Positions 51,548-61,010 of a DNA stretch of 64,000 nt are shown here, piece after piece. The stretch spans positions 160,539 to 224,538 of the forward strand of contig NZ_QNQU01000011.1 in assembly GCF_003315595.1 (NCBI RefSeq), given 5' to 3'. The DNA is from Pedobacter miscanthi (GTDB taxonomy: Bacteria; Bacteroidota; Bacteroidia; Sphingobacteriales; Sphingobacteriaceae). How positions within the stretch are numbered: the stretch's first letter is position 1; each line of letters starts with the position of its first letter. The position numbers were made by a program, and so were the translations under genes. The notes below the pieces were generated by a model, which was not told the origin of the DNA, did no database searches, and saw only the letters and a list, made by a program, of their open reading frames with translations.

Positions 51548-51959
51548 TGATGGAGAATGTAAAATGGATGATGGAATTGGATTATAGTTTACCGTTACTA
51601 ATGCACACCCTCAAAAGGCATCGTCATTTCGAGCGAAGTGCAACTTGTACCGGTTTCACATCGGTAACGAAGTCGAGAACCACGTAGTGCTCAGCGAAGC
51701 TAAATCTATCTCTAGATAGATCTCTCCGTTCCGCTACGCTTCAGTCGAGATGACGACTTATTGGTGTCTTATATCGATAATGCAGTCGAAAAATCTCATT
51801 GATTGCCACAGATGCACAGATTAGCACAGAATAACTTCAAAGTTTAAAACTTGAAGTCTCTTTGCGGTAGCGATTAACATGTAAATAAGAAGTTACGCGA
51901 TAATACCTTAAATTTTCCAATATTTGAATTATTCCTTATTTCGAACAAACTAACTGGAA
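51548..51959. other. gene-free spacer with REP and spacer repeats
   Basis: Starts with GATGG-rich words, contains REP copy 5 (51622-51755), then GCCACAGATGCACAGATTAGCACAGAA (51807-51833), a spacer motif also at 54489. The last ~100 bases are AT-rich and hold the leader of the peptidase gene. No ORF. Confidence 0.65.
51622..51755. repeat. REP-like element, copy 5, with inserted hairpin
   Basis: CGTCATTTCGAG on the left, GTCGAGATGACG on the right. The left arm is interrupted at GTGCAAC by about 24 bases forming TACCGGT-ttcac-ATCGGTA, with AAC on both sides. A further ~25-base segment (ACCACGTAGTGCTCAGCG) is inserted before the centre. Confidence 0.85.
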
Positions 51960-54377
51960 ATGATTAAAAAATTACACCTCTATTTATTAATAGCTGGTAC
52001 ATGTGCATCGTTAAGTGCAAGCGCGCAGGATGCCATCAGCTACCAAACCCCACCAAAAGAAATTGCCGACCTGTTACTTGCTAAACCCACTCCAGGCGTT
52101 AGCATAGATGGCAAGGCAGAGTGGATCCTCTTTAGCGAGCGTAACTCTTATCCTTCGGTCGAGGAACTGGCCATGCCCGAGTACCGTATTGCCGGTTTAA
52201 GGTTAAACCCAAATAACTATTCACCAAGCAGACAGACTTATATTAATAATTTCAGTCTTAAAAATATCAAGTCGAACCAAACTTTTCAGGTTGCAGGTTT
52301 GCCAACGCCATTATATGCGGGTAATATCAGCTGGAACCCTTCGGAAAATAAAATTGCCTTCACCAACACCACTCAAAAAGGTGTAGATCTTTATATTATC
52401 GATCTGACCACGAAAAAAGCAACTAAAACCAATAAAGCATTCTTAAACGTAGTTTTAGGCAGCGGCCTTACCTGGTTAAATGATAATACCATTATTTACC
52501 GTACCGTAACAAAACCGGCAAGTGCAGCACCTGCAAAACCTTTAATGCCAAAAGGTCCAACCATCCAGCAAAATTTAGGCAAAGCTGCACCAAGTGTAAC
52601 GTATCAGGATTTAATTAAATCACCTTTCGATGAGCAGTTGTTCGAGTTTTTTGCGACTTCGCAACTGGTTAAGAATACCGCCGGCGTAGAAACCCCGATC
52701 GGTAAACCGGCCATTTATGGATCTACAAGTTTATCGCCTGATAAAAACTATATGATGGTAGAAACCATCCGCAAGCCATTTTCATATCTTGTATCGGCTT
52801 ATGGTTTTCCTTCAACAGTAAGTATTACCGATTTAACAGGTAAAACCATCAAGGTTATTGCAGAGCTGCCATCATCAGAAGGTACACCATCTGGTTATGA
52901 TAATACCCAAAACGTAGCGCGTGGTTTTGATTGGCGCGACGACGAACCCGCAACTTTGGTTTGGAGCAAACCTTTAGATAGTGGTCTGATCAAAAAAGAT
53001 GTGCCTTTTCACGATGCCGTTTATGCCTTAAGTGCACCTTTTAGCGGAGCTGAAAAAGAATTATTTAAAACAAAAACACGTTATCGTGGGGTACAATGGG
53101 GCGATGCAAACCTTGCTCTGATTATGGAAGGATTGCGTAGCAAACAAACCAGCAAGGTAAGCCGCTACAATCCAACCACCGGAGCAGTAGAAGAATTATA
53201 CAGCCGTAACCAAACCGATGCTTATGGCAACCCGGGTTCGCCTGTTACCGTTAAAAATAAATACGGCCGTCAGGTGATTAAAACCGTTGATAATGGAACT
53301 AAGTTGTTATTGAACAACATTGTAGGTTCATCAGAAAAAGGAGATTTACCTTTTCTGGCCAAATTTGATTTAGCTACCAAAAAGAACGAAATTATCTGGC
53401 GCAGTGCCGAAGGTACTTTCGAGTATGTAAGCGATGTGATCAATCCCGATAAACTGGTTTTACTTACCCGGAAAGAAAGTCAGAAGCTGGTTCCAAACTA
53501 CTTTATTAAAAACCTGATGCTGCGTATAGCAGATCAGCCAATTACCAATTTCACCAATCCATACCCATCACTAGAGGGCATTACCAAAGAGAAAATTTCT
53601 TATAAACGTGCTGATGGGGTTGATTTAACCGGCGATTTATATTTACCAAAAGGATATAACAAGGATAAAGATGGTCCGTTGCCAACTTTAATATGGGCTT
53701 ACCCTCGCGAGTTTAACTCTGCTGCAGATGCTGCACAGATACGTGGATCGAAAGACAAGTTTACCACCATTAGCTGGGCTTCTCCTATATTTTGGGTAAC
53801 CCGTGGTTACGCCGTGTTAGATAATGCCGAAATGCCGATTGTAGCCAAAGATGGTAAAAAACCTAACGATACTTTTGTAGATCAGTTACAGTTAAATGCC
53901 GAGGCAGCCATTAATAAATTATCGGATTTAGGTGTTGGCGATAAAAAGCGTATGGCCGTTGGTGGTCACAGTTACGGCGCATTTATGACCGCGAACTTAT
54001 TGGCGCACACCAATCTTTTTGCTGCAGGCATTGCACGCAGTGGTGCTTATAACCGTACACTTACGCCGTTTGGTTTCCAGAACGAAGAACGCACTTACTG
54101 GCAGGCGCCTCAGTTGTATTACGAAATGAGTCCGTTCAGTTATGCCGATAAAATCAAAACGCCAATATTATTAATCCACGGCGATTCTGACGATAACCCG
54201 GGTACTTTCCCGATTAATAGCGAACGTTTGTTTAATGCCATCAAAGGTGCCGGAGGTACTACCCGTTTCGTGTTTTTACCTTACGAAGCACACAGCTACC
54301 GCGGCAAAGAAAACCTGTTGCACATGCTTTGGGAGCAGGATCAATGGCTGGAAAAATATGTGAAAAACAAAAAATAA
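51960..54377 (+). CDS. secreted S9-family serine peptidase (prolyl oligopeptidase / glutamyl endopeptidase-like)
   Basis: 805 aa with a signal peptide (LLIAGTCASLSASAQ). An N-terminal beta-propeller of about 500 residues is followed by an alpha/beta hydrolase domain. Catalytic triad: Ser671 in GGHSYGAF, Asp744 in HGDSDDNPG and His778 in PYEAHSYR. The absence of dipeptidyl-peptidase Glu motifs and the LDNAEMPIV segment fit the S9D (glutamyl endopeptidase-like) group common in Bacteroidota. Periplasmic peptide degradation. A terminator follows 24 bases after the stop. Confidence 0.93.
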   Translation: MIKKLHLYLLIAGTCASLSASAQDAISYQTPPKEIADLLLAKPTPGVSIDGKAEWILFSERNSYPSVEELAMPEYRIAGLRLNPNNYSPSRQTYINNFSLKNIKSNQTFQVAGLPTPLYAGNISWNPSENKIAFTNTTQKGVDLYIIDLTTKKATKTNKAFLNVVLGSGLTWLNDNTIIYRTVTKPASAAPAKPLMPKGPTIQQNLGKAAPSVTYQDLIKSPFDEQLFEFFATSQLVKNTAGVETPIGKPAIYGSTSLSPDKNYMMVETIRKPFSYLVSAYGFPSTVSITDLTGKTIKVIAELPSSEGTPSGYDNTQNVARGFDWRDDEPATLVWSKPLDSGLIKKDVPFHDAVYALSAPFSGAEKELFKTKTRYRGVQWGDANLALIMEGLRSKQTSKVSRYNPTTGAVEELYSRNQTDAYGNPGSPVTVKNKYGRQVIKTVDNGTKLLLNNIVGSSEKGDLPFLAKFDLATKKNEIIWRSAEGTFEYVSDVINPDKLVLLTRKESQKLVPNYFIKNLMLRIADQPITNFTNPYPSLEGITKEKISYKRADGVDLTGDLYLPKGYNKDKDGPLPTLIWAYPREFNSAADAAQIRGSKDKFTTISWASPIFWVTRGYAVLDNAEMPIVAKDGKKPNDTFVDQLQLNAEAAINKLSDLGVGDKKRMAVGGHSYGAFMTANLLAHTNLFAAGIARSGAYNRTLTPFGFQNEERTYWQAPQLYYEMSPFSYADKIKTPILLIHGDSDDNPGTFPINSERLFNAIKGAGGTTRFVFLPYEAHSYRGKENLLHMLWEQDQWLEKYVKNKK

Positions 54378-54400
54378 ATTTCTCTCTACCTTTATCGATT

Positions 54401-54429
54401 AAAGTGCCTCAATTTGGGGCACTTTTTTT
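54401..54429 (+). terminator. intrinsic terminator of S9 peptidase gene
   Basis: AAAGTGCC pairs with GGCACTTT around TCAATTTGG, followed by a T-run. Confidence 0.9.
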
Positions 54430-54714
54430 GTTTATGATGCTTCTGATTTGGCGTCTGATATTATGCCTCACACTCCCATATTTTTTTGCCACAGAGGCAC
54501 AGATTAGCACGGAATATTTCTTCATTTTCTTTGTGTACTTAGCGTACACTCTTCGTGTCCTTTGCGGTTAAAAAGCCACGAATACTTCTAACTCTACTCT
54601 TTTTGCTCTACGCGCAACGCTCCCTGCTCTCCGCCCTATGCCCAATTCCACTTGAAAAACCTTACATTTATGCTATAGAACTGAACATAACCTTTATTTA
54701 TTTGTTAAGCCATT
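54430..54714. other. gene-free spacer before cbpA
   Basis: Contains GCCACAGAGGCACAGATTAGCACGGAA (54489-54515), the same spacer motif as at 51807, followed by CTTCGTGTCCTTTGCGG phrases. Two short frames here consist only of this repeat material. Confidence 0.6.
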
Positions 54715-55611
54715 ATGGACTACATAGACTATTATAAAATCCTCGATTTAAAAAAAGATGCAAGCACAGAGGATATTAAAAAAGCTTATAGAAAACTAGC
54801 CCGGAAACACCATCCCGATCTCAACCCGAACAACGAGGAAGCCAATAAAAAATTCCAGCAGATTAATGAGGCAAACGAAGTATTGAGCGATCCGGAGAAG
54901 CGGAAAAAATACGACAAATATGGTAAAGACTGGCAGCATGCAGATCAACTGGATGCGCAGGAGCAACAACGCAGGCAATACCAGTCGCAGGGCGGAGGTT
55001 ATGGTGGCAACAGCTATTCGGGTGGTTTTGGTGGCGAAGATTTCTCTGATTTCTTTTCTTCCATGTTTGGCGGCGGCGGTGGCCGAAGCAGCAAAAACTC
55101 ACCTTTTAAAGGGCAGGATTACAATGCCGATTTACAATTAAACCTGCTCGATGCCTATACCACGCATAAACAAACCTTAACCGTTAACGGCAAACAGGTA
55201 CGCATTACCATACCGGCGGGTGTGGAAAACGGACAAAAAATCAAACTTCCGGGCTATGGTGCACCGGGTGTTAATAATGGTCCTCCGGGCGATTTATTTA
55301 TCAAATTTAACATCACTGATGATCCTAAATTCAAACGGAAAGGTAACGACATTTATATCCAGGAAGAGGTGGATCTGTATACAGCGGTTTTGGGTGGAGA
55401 AAAAATTGTAGAAACCTTAAACGGTAAAGTAAAACTTAAAATACCCGAAGGCACACAGCCCGACACTACCCTTCGTTTAAAGGGCAAGGGATTTCCGGTT
55501 TACAAAAAAGACAATCAGTTTGGCGATCTGTATATTAAATGGCAGGTTAAAATACCAACCAATTTAAATACGGAACAAAAAGAACTTTTCGAAAAACTTT
55601 CCAAATTCTAA
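54715..55611 (+). CDS. cbpA: DnaJ-like cochaperone CbpA
   Basis: 298 aa. J domain at 1-70 with HPD at 33-35, a Gly/Phe-rich linker ([18 protein letters not shown], about 90-110), no zinc-finger domain, and two C-terminal substrate-binding beta domains ([17 protein letters not shown], then [21 protein letters not shown] and [23 protein letters not shown]). That architecture is CbpA rather than DnaJ. It stimulates DnaK ATPase. Followed 5 bases later by its modulator CbpM. Confidence 0.95.
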   Translation: MDYIDYYKILDLKKDASTEDIKKAYRKLARKHHPDLNPNNEEANKKFQQINEANEVLSDPEKRKKYDKYGKDWQHADQLDAQEQQRRQYQSQGGGYGGNSYSGGFGGEDFSDFFSSMFGGGGGRSSKNSPFKGQDYNADLQLNLLDAYTTHKQTLTVNGKQVRITIPAGVENGQKIKLPGYGAPGVNNGPPGDLFIKFNITDDPKFKRKGNDIYIQEEVDLYTAVLGGEKIVETLNGKVKLKIPEGTQPDTTLRLKGKGFPVYKKDNQFGDLYIKWQVKIPTNLNTEQKELFEKLSKF

Positions 55612-55616
55612 CCATT

Positions 55617-55919
55617 ATGGAAACCTATCTTATACCAGTAGAAGATATCTGCGCTTATCATCATGTAGAAATTAATTTTATCCGGTCTCTCGAAGATTTC
55701 GGACTGATCCACACCACCATTAAAAAGCAATCTGTTTTTTTGCCGATTGATGAGTTATCCAAACTGGAGCAATATCTACGTTTGGCACAAGACCTTGAGA
55801 TCAATTTAGAAGGCATCCACGCCGTTTCACATCTGCTTAACCAGGTGCAGGATTTGCAGGATAAAATAACCTTTCTCCAAAACGAACTAAATTATTATAA
55901 GCAGCTTAACCAGCACTGA
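55617..55919 (+). CDS. cbpM: chaperone modulator CbpM (MerR-like)
   Basis: 100 aa. The N-terminal helix-turn-helix of MerR_2 type (LIPVEDICAYHHVEINFIRSLEDFGLIH) is followed by a helix and a C-terminal coiled coil (LLNQVQDLQDKITFLQNELNYYKQL). In enterobacteria CbpM binds the J domain of CbpA and blocks it. The operon order cbpA-cbpM is the same here. Confidence 0.9.
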   Translation: METYLIPVEDICAYHHVEINFIRSLEDFGLIHTTIKKQSVFLPIDELSKLEQYLRLAQDLEINLEGIHAVSHLLNQVQDLQDKITFLQNELNYYKQLNQH

Positions 55920-56016
55920 TAAACAATCGTTTGTGCAATATTTTGTATCAAAAGTGCTAATATAAACGCGACCTTTTTAAGATATGTTTCTTAAATTGGC
56001 AATCTAATTTTAAAAA

Positions 56017-57591
56017 ATGAGCGATCTTTCTTCAAAATTCATCGAAAAAATAAAATCATCCTATGCCCCAACGGGCTCGTACATTTATTTAGGCGCCGGA
56101 ATTTTAGACGGACAGGTTTACAGCGAAGCCGAAGTTAATTTATCATTAAAGATGATGAACAGACATGGCTTAATCGCAGGTGCAACAGGAACAGGTAAAA
56201 CACGTACATTACAATTACTGGCCGAGCAGTTATCTGATGCCGGTGTGCCCGTTTTTATGCTGGATGTGAAAGGAGATTTATCTGGTTTAAACCAGCCAGG
56301 AGCAGTAAACCCCAAAATTGAAGAAAGGGCACAACAACTGAATAAAGCCTTTTCGCCAACCGGTTTCCCTGTAGAGATTTATTCCCTTTCGGGCAAAATG
56401 GGTGCTCAGATGCGCGCAACCGTATTGGAGTTTGGGCCAACGCTTTTATCAAAAATTTTAGATTTAAACGATACGCAGTCTGGTGTTTTGGCAGTTATTT
56501 TTAAATATGCAGATGATAATAAACTACCGATAATCGATTTAAACGATTTAAAAAAACTGGTATCCTACCTTTCAGAAGGTGCAGGTGCAGCAGAAATAAA
56601 AAGCAGTTATGGCAGTATTTCTACGGCAACATCTGGCACCATGTTAAGAAAAATTGTTGCGATAGAACAACAGGGATTAGGTGGCATGTTTGGCGAAAAA
56701 TCATTCGATATCGAAGACCTTTTCGAACGGGTTGATGGCAAAGGAACCATTAGTTTATTAAACATTGCCGATGTGCAGAACCAGCCCGTATTATATTCTA
56801 CATTTTTATTAAGCTTATTGGCCGAGTTATTTAATACCATGCCCGAGGTTGGTGATTTAGATAAGCCAAAGCTGGTCTTCTTTTTTGATGAGGCACATTT
56901 ACTTTTCAAAAACTCTTCTAAAGCATTTTTAGAACAGATTGAAACCATTATCAGGTTAATCCGTTCAAAAGGAGTTGGTGTTTTCTTTTGTACGCAGGCA
57001 CCTACCGATGTTCCTGAAAGTGTTTTAGGCCAGCTGGGTAACCGTGTTCAACATGCATTGAGGGCTTTTACCCCAAATGATGTAGATGCGCTGAAAAAGA
57101 CTGTTAACACCTATCCTAAATCAGATTTTTACGAGATTGATAAAATATTAACTTCATTAGGTACCGGACAGGCTTTAGTAACCGTACTCAATGAGAAAGG
57201 TATTCCAACAGAGGTTTCAGCAACCTTGCTTACTCCGCCGAGGGCTATTATGGGGCCACTCACCGCGGCCGATTTTGATCAGGTGGTTCATTCGAGTGCT
57301 TTGTATTCCAAATATAAAGATGCTGTTGATCCGGAAAGTGCTTATGAGATTTTAACCAAACGCATTAACGATCAAACTGCTGCTGCCGAACAGCAAAAGC
57401 AGGAGGCTGAGGCCCAAAAGCAGGAAGAAGAAGAAAGCAGGCCAAAACCCGGGGAAAAAAGCATTGTTGAACAGGTAATGGGCGCAACCATTACCCGCCA
57501 GATAGGCAAAGAAATTGTGCGAGGTATTTTTGGTATGCTTACCGGAAAAAAAACACGGTCAAAAACCGGTGGCGGACTTTTTGGATTCTAA
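56017..57591 (+). CDS. HerA-like (DUF853) P-loop ATPase
   Basis: 524 aa. FtsK/HerA-type ATPase with Walker A GATGTGKT (55-62), Walker B LVFFFDEAHLLF at about 287-298, and the arginine/sensor region VFFCTQAPTDVPESVLGQLGNRVQHALRAF. The Gln/Glu/Lys-rich linker (AAEQQKQEAEAQKQEEEE) and C-terminal GKKTRSKTGGGLFGF are typical of DUF853 proteins (YjgR of E. coli). Presumed DNA-translocating or pumping ATPase of unknown role. No NurA nuclease or defence partner adjoins. Confidence 0.93.
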   Translation: MSDLSSKFIEKIKSSYAPTGSYIYLGAGILDGQVYSEAEVNLSLKMMNRHGLIAGATGTGKTRTLQLLAEQLSDAGVPVFMLDVKGDLSGLNQPGAVNPKIEERAQQLNKAFSPTGFPVEIYSLSGKMGAQMRATVLEFGPTLLSKILDLNDTQSGVLAVIFKYADDNKLPIIDLNDLKKLVSYLSEGAGAAEIKSSYGSISTATSGTMLRKIVAIEQQGLGGMFGEKSFDIEDLFERVDGKGTISLLNIADVQNQPVLYSTFLLSLLAELFNTMPEVGDLDKPKLVFFFDEAHLLFKNSSKAFLEQIETIIRLIRSKGVGVFFCTQAPTDVPESVLGQLGNRVQHALRAFTPNDVDALKKTVNTYPKSDFYEIDKILTSLGTGQALVTVLNEKGIPTEVSATLLTPPRAIMGPLTAADFDQVVHSSALYSKYKDAVDPESAYEILTKRINDQTAAAEQQKQEAEAQKQEEEESRPKPGEKSIVEQVMGATITRQIGKEIVRGIFGMLTGKKTRSKTGGGLFGF

Positions 57592-57601
57592 AAATCAGCT
57601 T

Positions 57602-58264
57602 ATGAAATATCTAATTATTATACTCTCCTTCTGCTCTATAGTAACTCATGCGCAATACATTGTTCAGCCTTACGGCGACATGCAGGGAACTCCTTTAAAG
57701 GAAATCAAATATGAGAATGTTGATGGCACCCCATATCTTTTAGATTATTGGATAAAGGGCAAAGTAACTTTGAAATCTGGAAAACAATATGCAGATATGT
57801 CCTTAAAATATGATGTGATGGATGATAAACTTATTTTTCAGGGAGAGAATGGTAATTCGATGTATTTCACAGAACCAGTAACAGCATTTGAACTTAGCAA
57901 CATTAGTTCAGGCAGATCAAGTAAATTTGTGAACGGATTACCTGCAGCAGATCATTATAACAATCTATCATACTATGAAGTTATTTTTTCGGGGCAGATT
58001 TCTTTATTAAAAAAAACAAGCAAAACCATTACCGAAAACAAAGAGTATGGCTCTGCGGTAGTTAATAAATCTTTTAAGACAACAAATAGTTATTTTTCAC
58101 TTTCAGATGGAAAATTTTCAAAAATCACACTAAATAAGAAAACAATTACAACTTTATTTCCCTCAAAAGAACAGCAATTGAGCGACTACCTGAAAAAAGA
58201 AAAAATTGACCTAAAAAATGATGGTGATTTAGAGAGGTTATTAGAATACTTAAATAAAATTTAA
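57602..58264 (+). CDS. exported protein of unknown function
   Basis: 220 aa from ATG 57602. The longer frame from 57515 overlaps the HerA-like gene and would bury the signal peptide MKYLIIILSFCSIVTHAQ. The mature protein has GTPLKEIKYENVDGTPYLLDYW, beta-rich segments and a Lys-rich C-terminus. No family recognised. Starts 10 bases after the HerA-like stop, so cotranscription is likely. Confidence 0.75.
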   Translation: MKYLIIILSFCSIVTHAQYIVQPYGDMQGTPLKEIKYENVDGTPYLLDYWIKGKVTLKSGKQYADMSLKYDVMDDKLIFQGENGNSMYFTEPVTAFELSNISSGRSSKFVNGLPAADHYNNLSYYEVIFSGQISLLKKTSKTITENKEYGSAVVNKSFKTTNSYFSLSDGKFSKITLNKKTITTLFPSKEQQLSDYLKKEKIDLKNDGDLERLLEYLNKI

Positions 58265-58285
58265 AACATAATAAACATATATCCG

Positions 58286-58318
58286 TTTGATCAAATTTAA
58301 ATGGTATTGCTATTTTCG
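58286..58318 (+). promoter_or_regulatory. possible promoter of nucleotidyltransferase/kinase operon
   Basis: TTTG (58286-58289), 21-base spacer, TATTTTCG (58311-58318), close to TAnnTTTG. The start codon is 93 bases downstream. Confidence 0.4.
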
Positions 58319-58411
58319 CAATATAAATCCAGCAGATAAATAAGCGTCAGGCAATAACACAATTTTTAATCATCAAAGGCCTAGCCTTACAAATAAAATA
58401 ATAAACAATAG

Positions 58412-59311
58412 ATGAAACCCACCCTATTAATATTGGCAGCCGGTATGGCAAGCCGTTATGGAAGTATGAAACAGATTGATGGTTTTGGTCCCAATGGCGA
58501 AACCATTATCGATTATTCAATATACGATGCAATAAATGCCGGTTTCGGTAAAGTTGTATTTATCATTAAAGAAGAGTTTGTAGATAATTTTAAAGCCATT
58601 TTTGAACCAAAACTGGCAGGTAGAATAGAAACCGATTATGTTTTCCAAAATTTCGATTTAAAACAGTTTGGTATAGAAGAAGAAATTTACAGGGAAAAAC
58701 CATGGGGTACCGCGCACGCAATCCTATCAGGCCGGAACGTAATTAAAGAACCCTTCTGTGTAATTAACGCCGATGACTATTATGGTTTCGATGCTTTTAA
58801 AAAAATGGTCGATTTCTTAACTACAGAAGTAACTGATAGCAACTACTCCATCATCGGTTACCAGATTGGTAAAACTTTATCAGAATTTGGTGCAGTTTCT
58901 CGCGGTGTTTGTAAAGTAGATGCAGCGGGTAACCTTGAAGAAATTATTGAACGTACTAAAGTTTACCCTAAAGATGGCAGCATTTTTTACGAAGAAAACG
59001 GCGAAGAATTTCCATTGGCTTACGAAACTCCTGTTTCGATGAATTTCTGGGGCTTTACACCGGCTGTTTTCAAAATTACCGAAGAACTTTTTAGAGAATT
59101 TACAGAAGCAAATAAAGATAAGCCTAAAGCAGAATTCTTTATCCCGTTAATTGGCGAAAACCTGGTAAAAAGCAATACTGCAACCTTTAAAGTAGTACCT
59201 ACCGATAATAAATGGTTTGGTGTAACTTATAAAGAAGACAAACCTTATGTTCAGGATAGTATTGACCAGTTGGTTAAGAACGGAACATATCCGGAAAAAC
59301 TATGGAACTAA
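58412..59311 (+). CDS. sugar-phosphate nucleotidyltransferase
   Basis: 299 aa. GT-A-like nucleotidyltransferase fold. LLILAAGMASRYGSMKQIDGFGPNGETI (4-31) is the nucleotide-binding and Lys signature loop, PWGTAHAIL the base-specific loop, and INADDYYG (about 118-125) the metal-binding Asp site. C-terminal KWFGVTYKEDKP is also conserved. It joins a sugar 1-phosphate to an NTP. Length and motifs differ from RmlA, GalU and MurU. The kinase gene overlaps its end by 10 bases, so the two probably act in sequence on one sugar. Confidence 0.88.
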   Translation: MKPTLLILAAGMASRYGSMKQIDGFGPNGETIIDYSIYDAINAGFGKVVFIIKEEFVDNFKAIFEPKLAGRIETDYVFQNFDLKQFGIEEEIYREKPWGTAHAILSGRNVIKEPFCVINADDYYGFDAFKKMVDFLTTEVTDSNYSIIGYQIGKTLSEFGAVSRGVCKVDAAGNLEEIIERTKVYPKDGSIFYEENGEEFPLAYETPVSMNFWGFTPAVFKITEELFREFTEANKDKPKAEFFIPLIGENLVKSNTATFKVVPTDNKWFGVTYKEDKPYVQDSIDQLVKNGTYPEKLWN

Positions 59312-60378
59312 ATTTAGATTCCGAAGTTTTAGAAGCCTACGGATATACTAAAGAAAATACAAAAATTACGCAGATAGGTACGGGTTTAATTAACCGTACT
59401 TATCTGCTTTCTCCATCAATTGAAGAGAAAAAATACATTCTTCAAAACATCAATACTTCGGTTTTTAAATCGCCGCAGGCCATTGCCAATAACCTTAGGG
59501 CTATTGCTGATTATCTCAGCATTACTTCTCCCGATTATCTTTTTATCAAACCTGTTTCAACTGCTAAGGGCGAAGAAATGGCCCATATTAAAAACGAACA
59601 TTGGCGCATGCTCCCCTTTGTACCAGATACCATTTCACTGGATGTGCTTGCCGATCCTAAACAGGCCTACGAAGCAGCAAAACAATTTGGTAAACTCAGC
59701 CGCTTATTAAACAAATTTGATGCAAAAACACTAGAGCCTACCATTCCGGGTTTTCATGACCTTAATTTAAGATACGAACAGTTTATACAGGCATTAAACC
59801 GGGCAGAAGAACAGCTTAAAGAAGATGCAAAAACAGAGATAGAAGATGCATTAGCACATCAATATATCCTTGACTATTATGTTTCCTATCTGCATAGAGA
59901 TGATTTCCCGGATCGTGTAATGCACCATGACACTAAAATAAGTAACGTATTACTGGATAGCGGAACCAATGAAGGCATTTGCGTGATCGACTTGGATACC
60001 ATTATGCCCGGCAAATTCATTTCTGACCTGGGCGACATGATGCGAACTTATCTCTGTGCTTTCTCTGAAAATGAAACCGATCTGAACAAGGTCAAAATAC
60101 GCTTACCTTATTTTGAAGCGATGATAAAAGGTTATTTATCTCAAATGAAGGACATTTTAACCGAAACAGAAAAAGAGCTTATTTTATTTTCGGGCAAATA
60201 CATGATTTACATGCAGGCTCTACGCTTTTTAAGCGACTTTTTAAGCGGAAACGAATACTACCCGACAAGTTATCCCACACAGAATTTAGACCGCGTTAAA
60301 AACCAATTTAAACTGCTACATGAAATTGCTGTAAACGAAAAGGAGTTACAGGATATTATTGAAGAGAATCTGGTTTAG
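59302..60378 (+). CDS. aminoglycoside-phosphotransferase-fold sugar kinase (N-acetylhexosamine 1-kinase-like)
   Basis: 358 aa. APH/choline-kinase fold: TQIGTGLINRTYLL (nucleotide loop), YILQNINTSVFKSP, the catalytic HHDTKISNVLLD with Asp210, and the metal DLDT at about 230-233. It resembles NahK-type anomeric kinases, which make N-acetylhexosamine 1-phosphates. Coupled by a 10-base overlap to a nucleotidyltransferase, a salvage route sugar > sugar-1-P > NDP-sugar is inferred, analogous to the AmgK/MurU cell-wall recycling pair. The specific sugar is unknown. Confidence 0.85.
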   Translation: MELNLDSEVLEAYGYTKENTKITQIGTGLINRTYLLSPSIEEKKYILQNINTSVFKSPQAIANNLRAIADYLSITSPDYLFIKPVSTAKGEEMAHIKNEHWRMLPFVPDTISLDVLADPKQAYEAAKQFGKLSRLLNKFDAKTLEPTIPGFHDLNLRYEQFIQALNRAEEQLKEDAKTEIEDALAHQYILDYYVSYLHRDDFPDRVMHHDTKISNVLLDSGTNEGICVIDLDTIMPGKFISDLGDMMRTYLCAFSENETDLNKVKIRLPYFEAMIKGYLSQMKDILTETEKELILFSGKYMIYMQALRFLSDFLSGNEYYPTSYPTQNLDRVKNQFKLLHEIAVNEKELQDIIEENLV

Positions 60379-60386
60379 ATGGTGTT

Positions 60387-60452
60387 CGTCACCCTGAATT
60401 TATTTCAGGGTCTTAATTGCTGGAAAGATGCTGAAATAAATTCAGCATGACG
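60387..60452. repeat. REP-like element of a second family
   Basis: CGTCACCCTGAATTTATTTC, AGGGTCTT, then GATGCTGAAATAAATTCAGC and ATGACG. Both arms can fold separately (CCCTGAA..TTTCAGGG; GCTGAA..TTCAGC). The termini CGTCA/TGACG are shared with the main REP family. Confidence 0.8.
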
Positions 60453-60507
60453 AGATACCAGCCGTAATGTCTCGCTATGATCCACAAACTAATTTTAACA
60501 GCATACG

Positions 60508-60804
60508 ATGAAAATAAACAACTTTAAACTTTGGCTGTTCATTCTCACATCAATTGTCTTTTTCATTTTTACGATTATAACACTTATTACATGCGCAGCG
60601 GTTGAGGAAGGTACCGATGGAAACAGCTCAACTATACGGGCAATAGCCAAACTATATAATATTTTTCGTTTTCCTACACATACTTTGCTCTTTAGGTTTA
60701 TGAACGGACCTATTTTCGTCATAGGATTATTGTTCAATAGTTTATTTTATGGGTTCTTAACAGAACGAATTGTTTTTCTACTGCGTAACAGAAAATTAAC
60801 TTAA
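60508..60804 (+). CDS. small membrane protein of unknown function
   Basis: 98 aa. Two hydrophobic segments (about 8-32 and 66-84). The first contains FILTSIVFFIFTIITLITCAAVEEG, and the C-terminus is basic (RIVFLLRNRKLT). No family recognised. Isolated between repeats; the gene is supported by its ATG, an AT-rich leader and membrane pattern. Confidence 0.6.
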   Translation: MKINNFKLWLFILTSIVFFIFTIITLITCAAVEEGTDGNSSTIRAIAKLYNIFRFPTHTLLFRFMNGPIFVIGLLFNSLFYGFLTERIVFLLRNRKLT

Positions 60805-61010
60805 CAGGTTTTGAACAAATAAACATTTAAGGAACATATAAGGTAACTCAATCGCTGTTAAAAATCCTCCCAAAAGCTTTAAGCCCTCCTCCATAAACCC
60901 GACAGCAGCGATTCCGATCCTTCATCGGAAGTAGCGAATGGCGGGACTATAGTTCCCGAAGAGTACTAAACCGTTCGTTTTCAAAAAAACAAAAAATATT
61001 AAAAAAAAGC
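60805..61010. other. gene-free spacer with CGAT hairpin
   Basis: Holds a TTCCGAT-loop-ATCGGAA hairpin at 60914-60931 next to GGCGGGACTATAGTTCCCG, then a run of A before REP copy 6. No ORF. Confidence 0.6.

Noticed and set aside
54329..54737. Two short frames after the S9 peptidase gene
   Set aside because: They cross the terminator and consist of spacer-repeat sequence.
57515..57601. Earlier start for the exported protein at 57602
   Set aside because: It overlaps the HerA-like gene and would hide a clean signal peptide.
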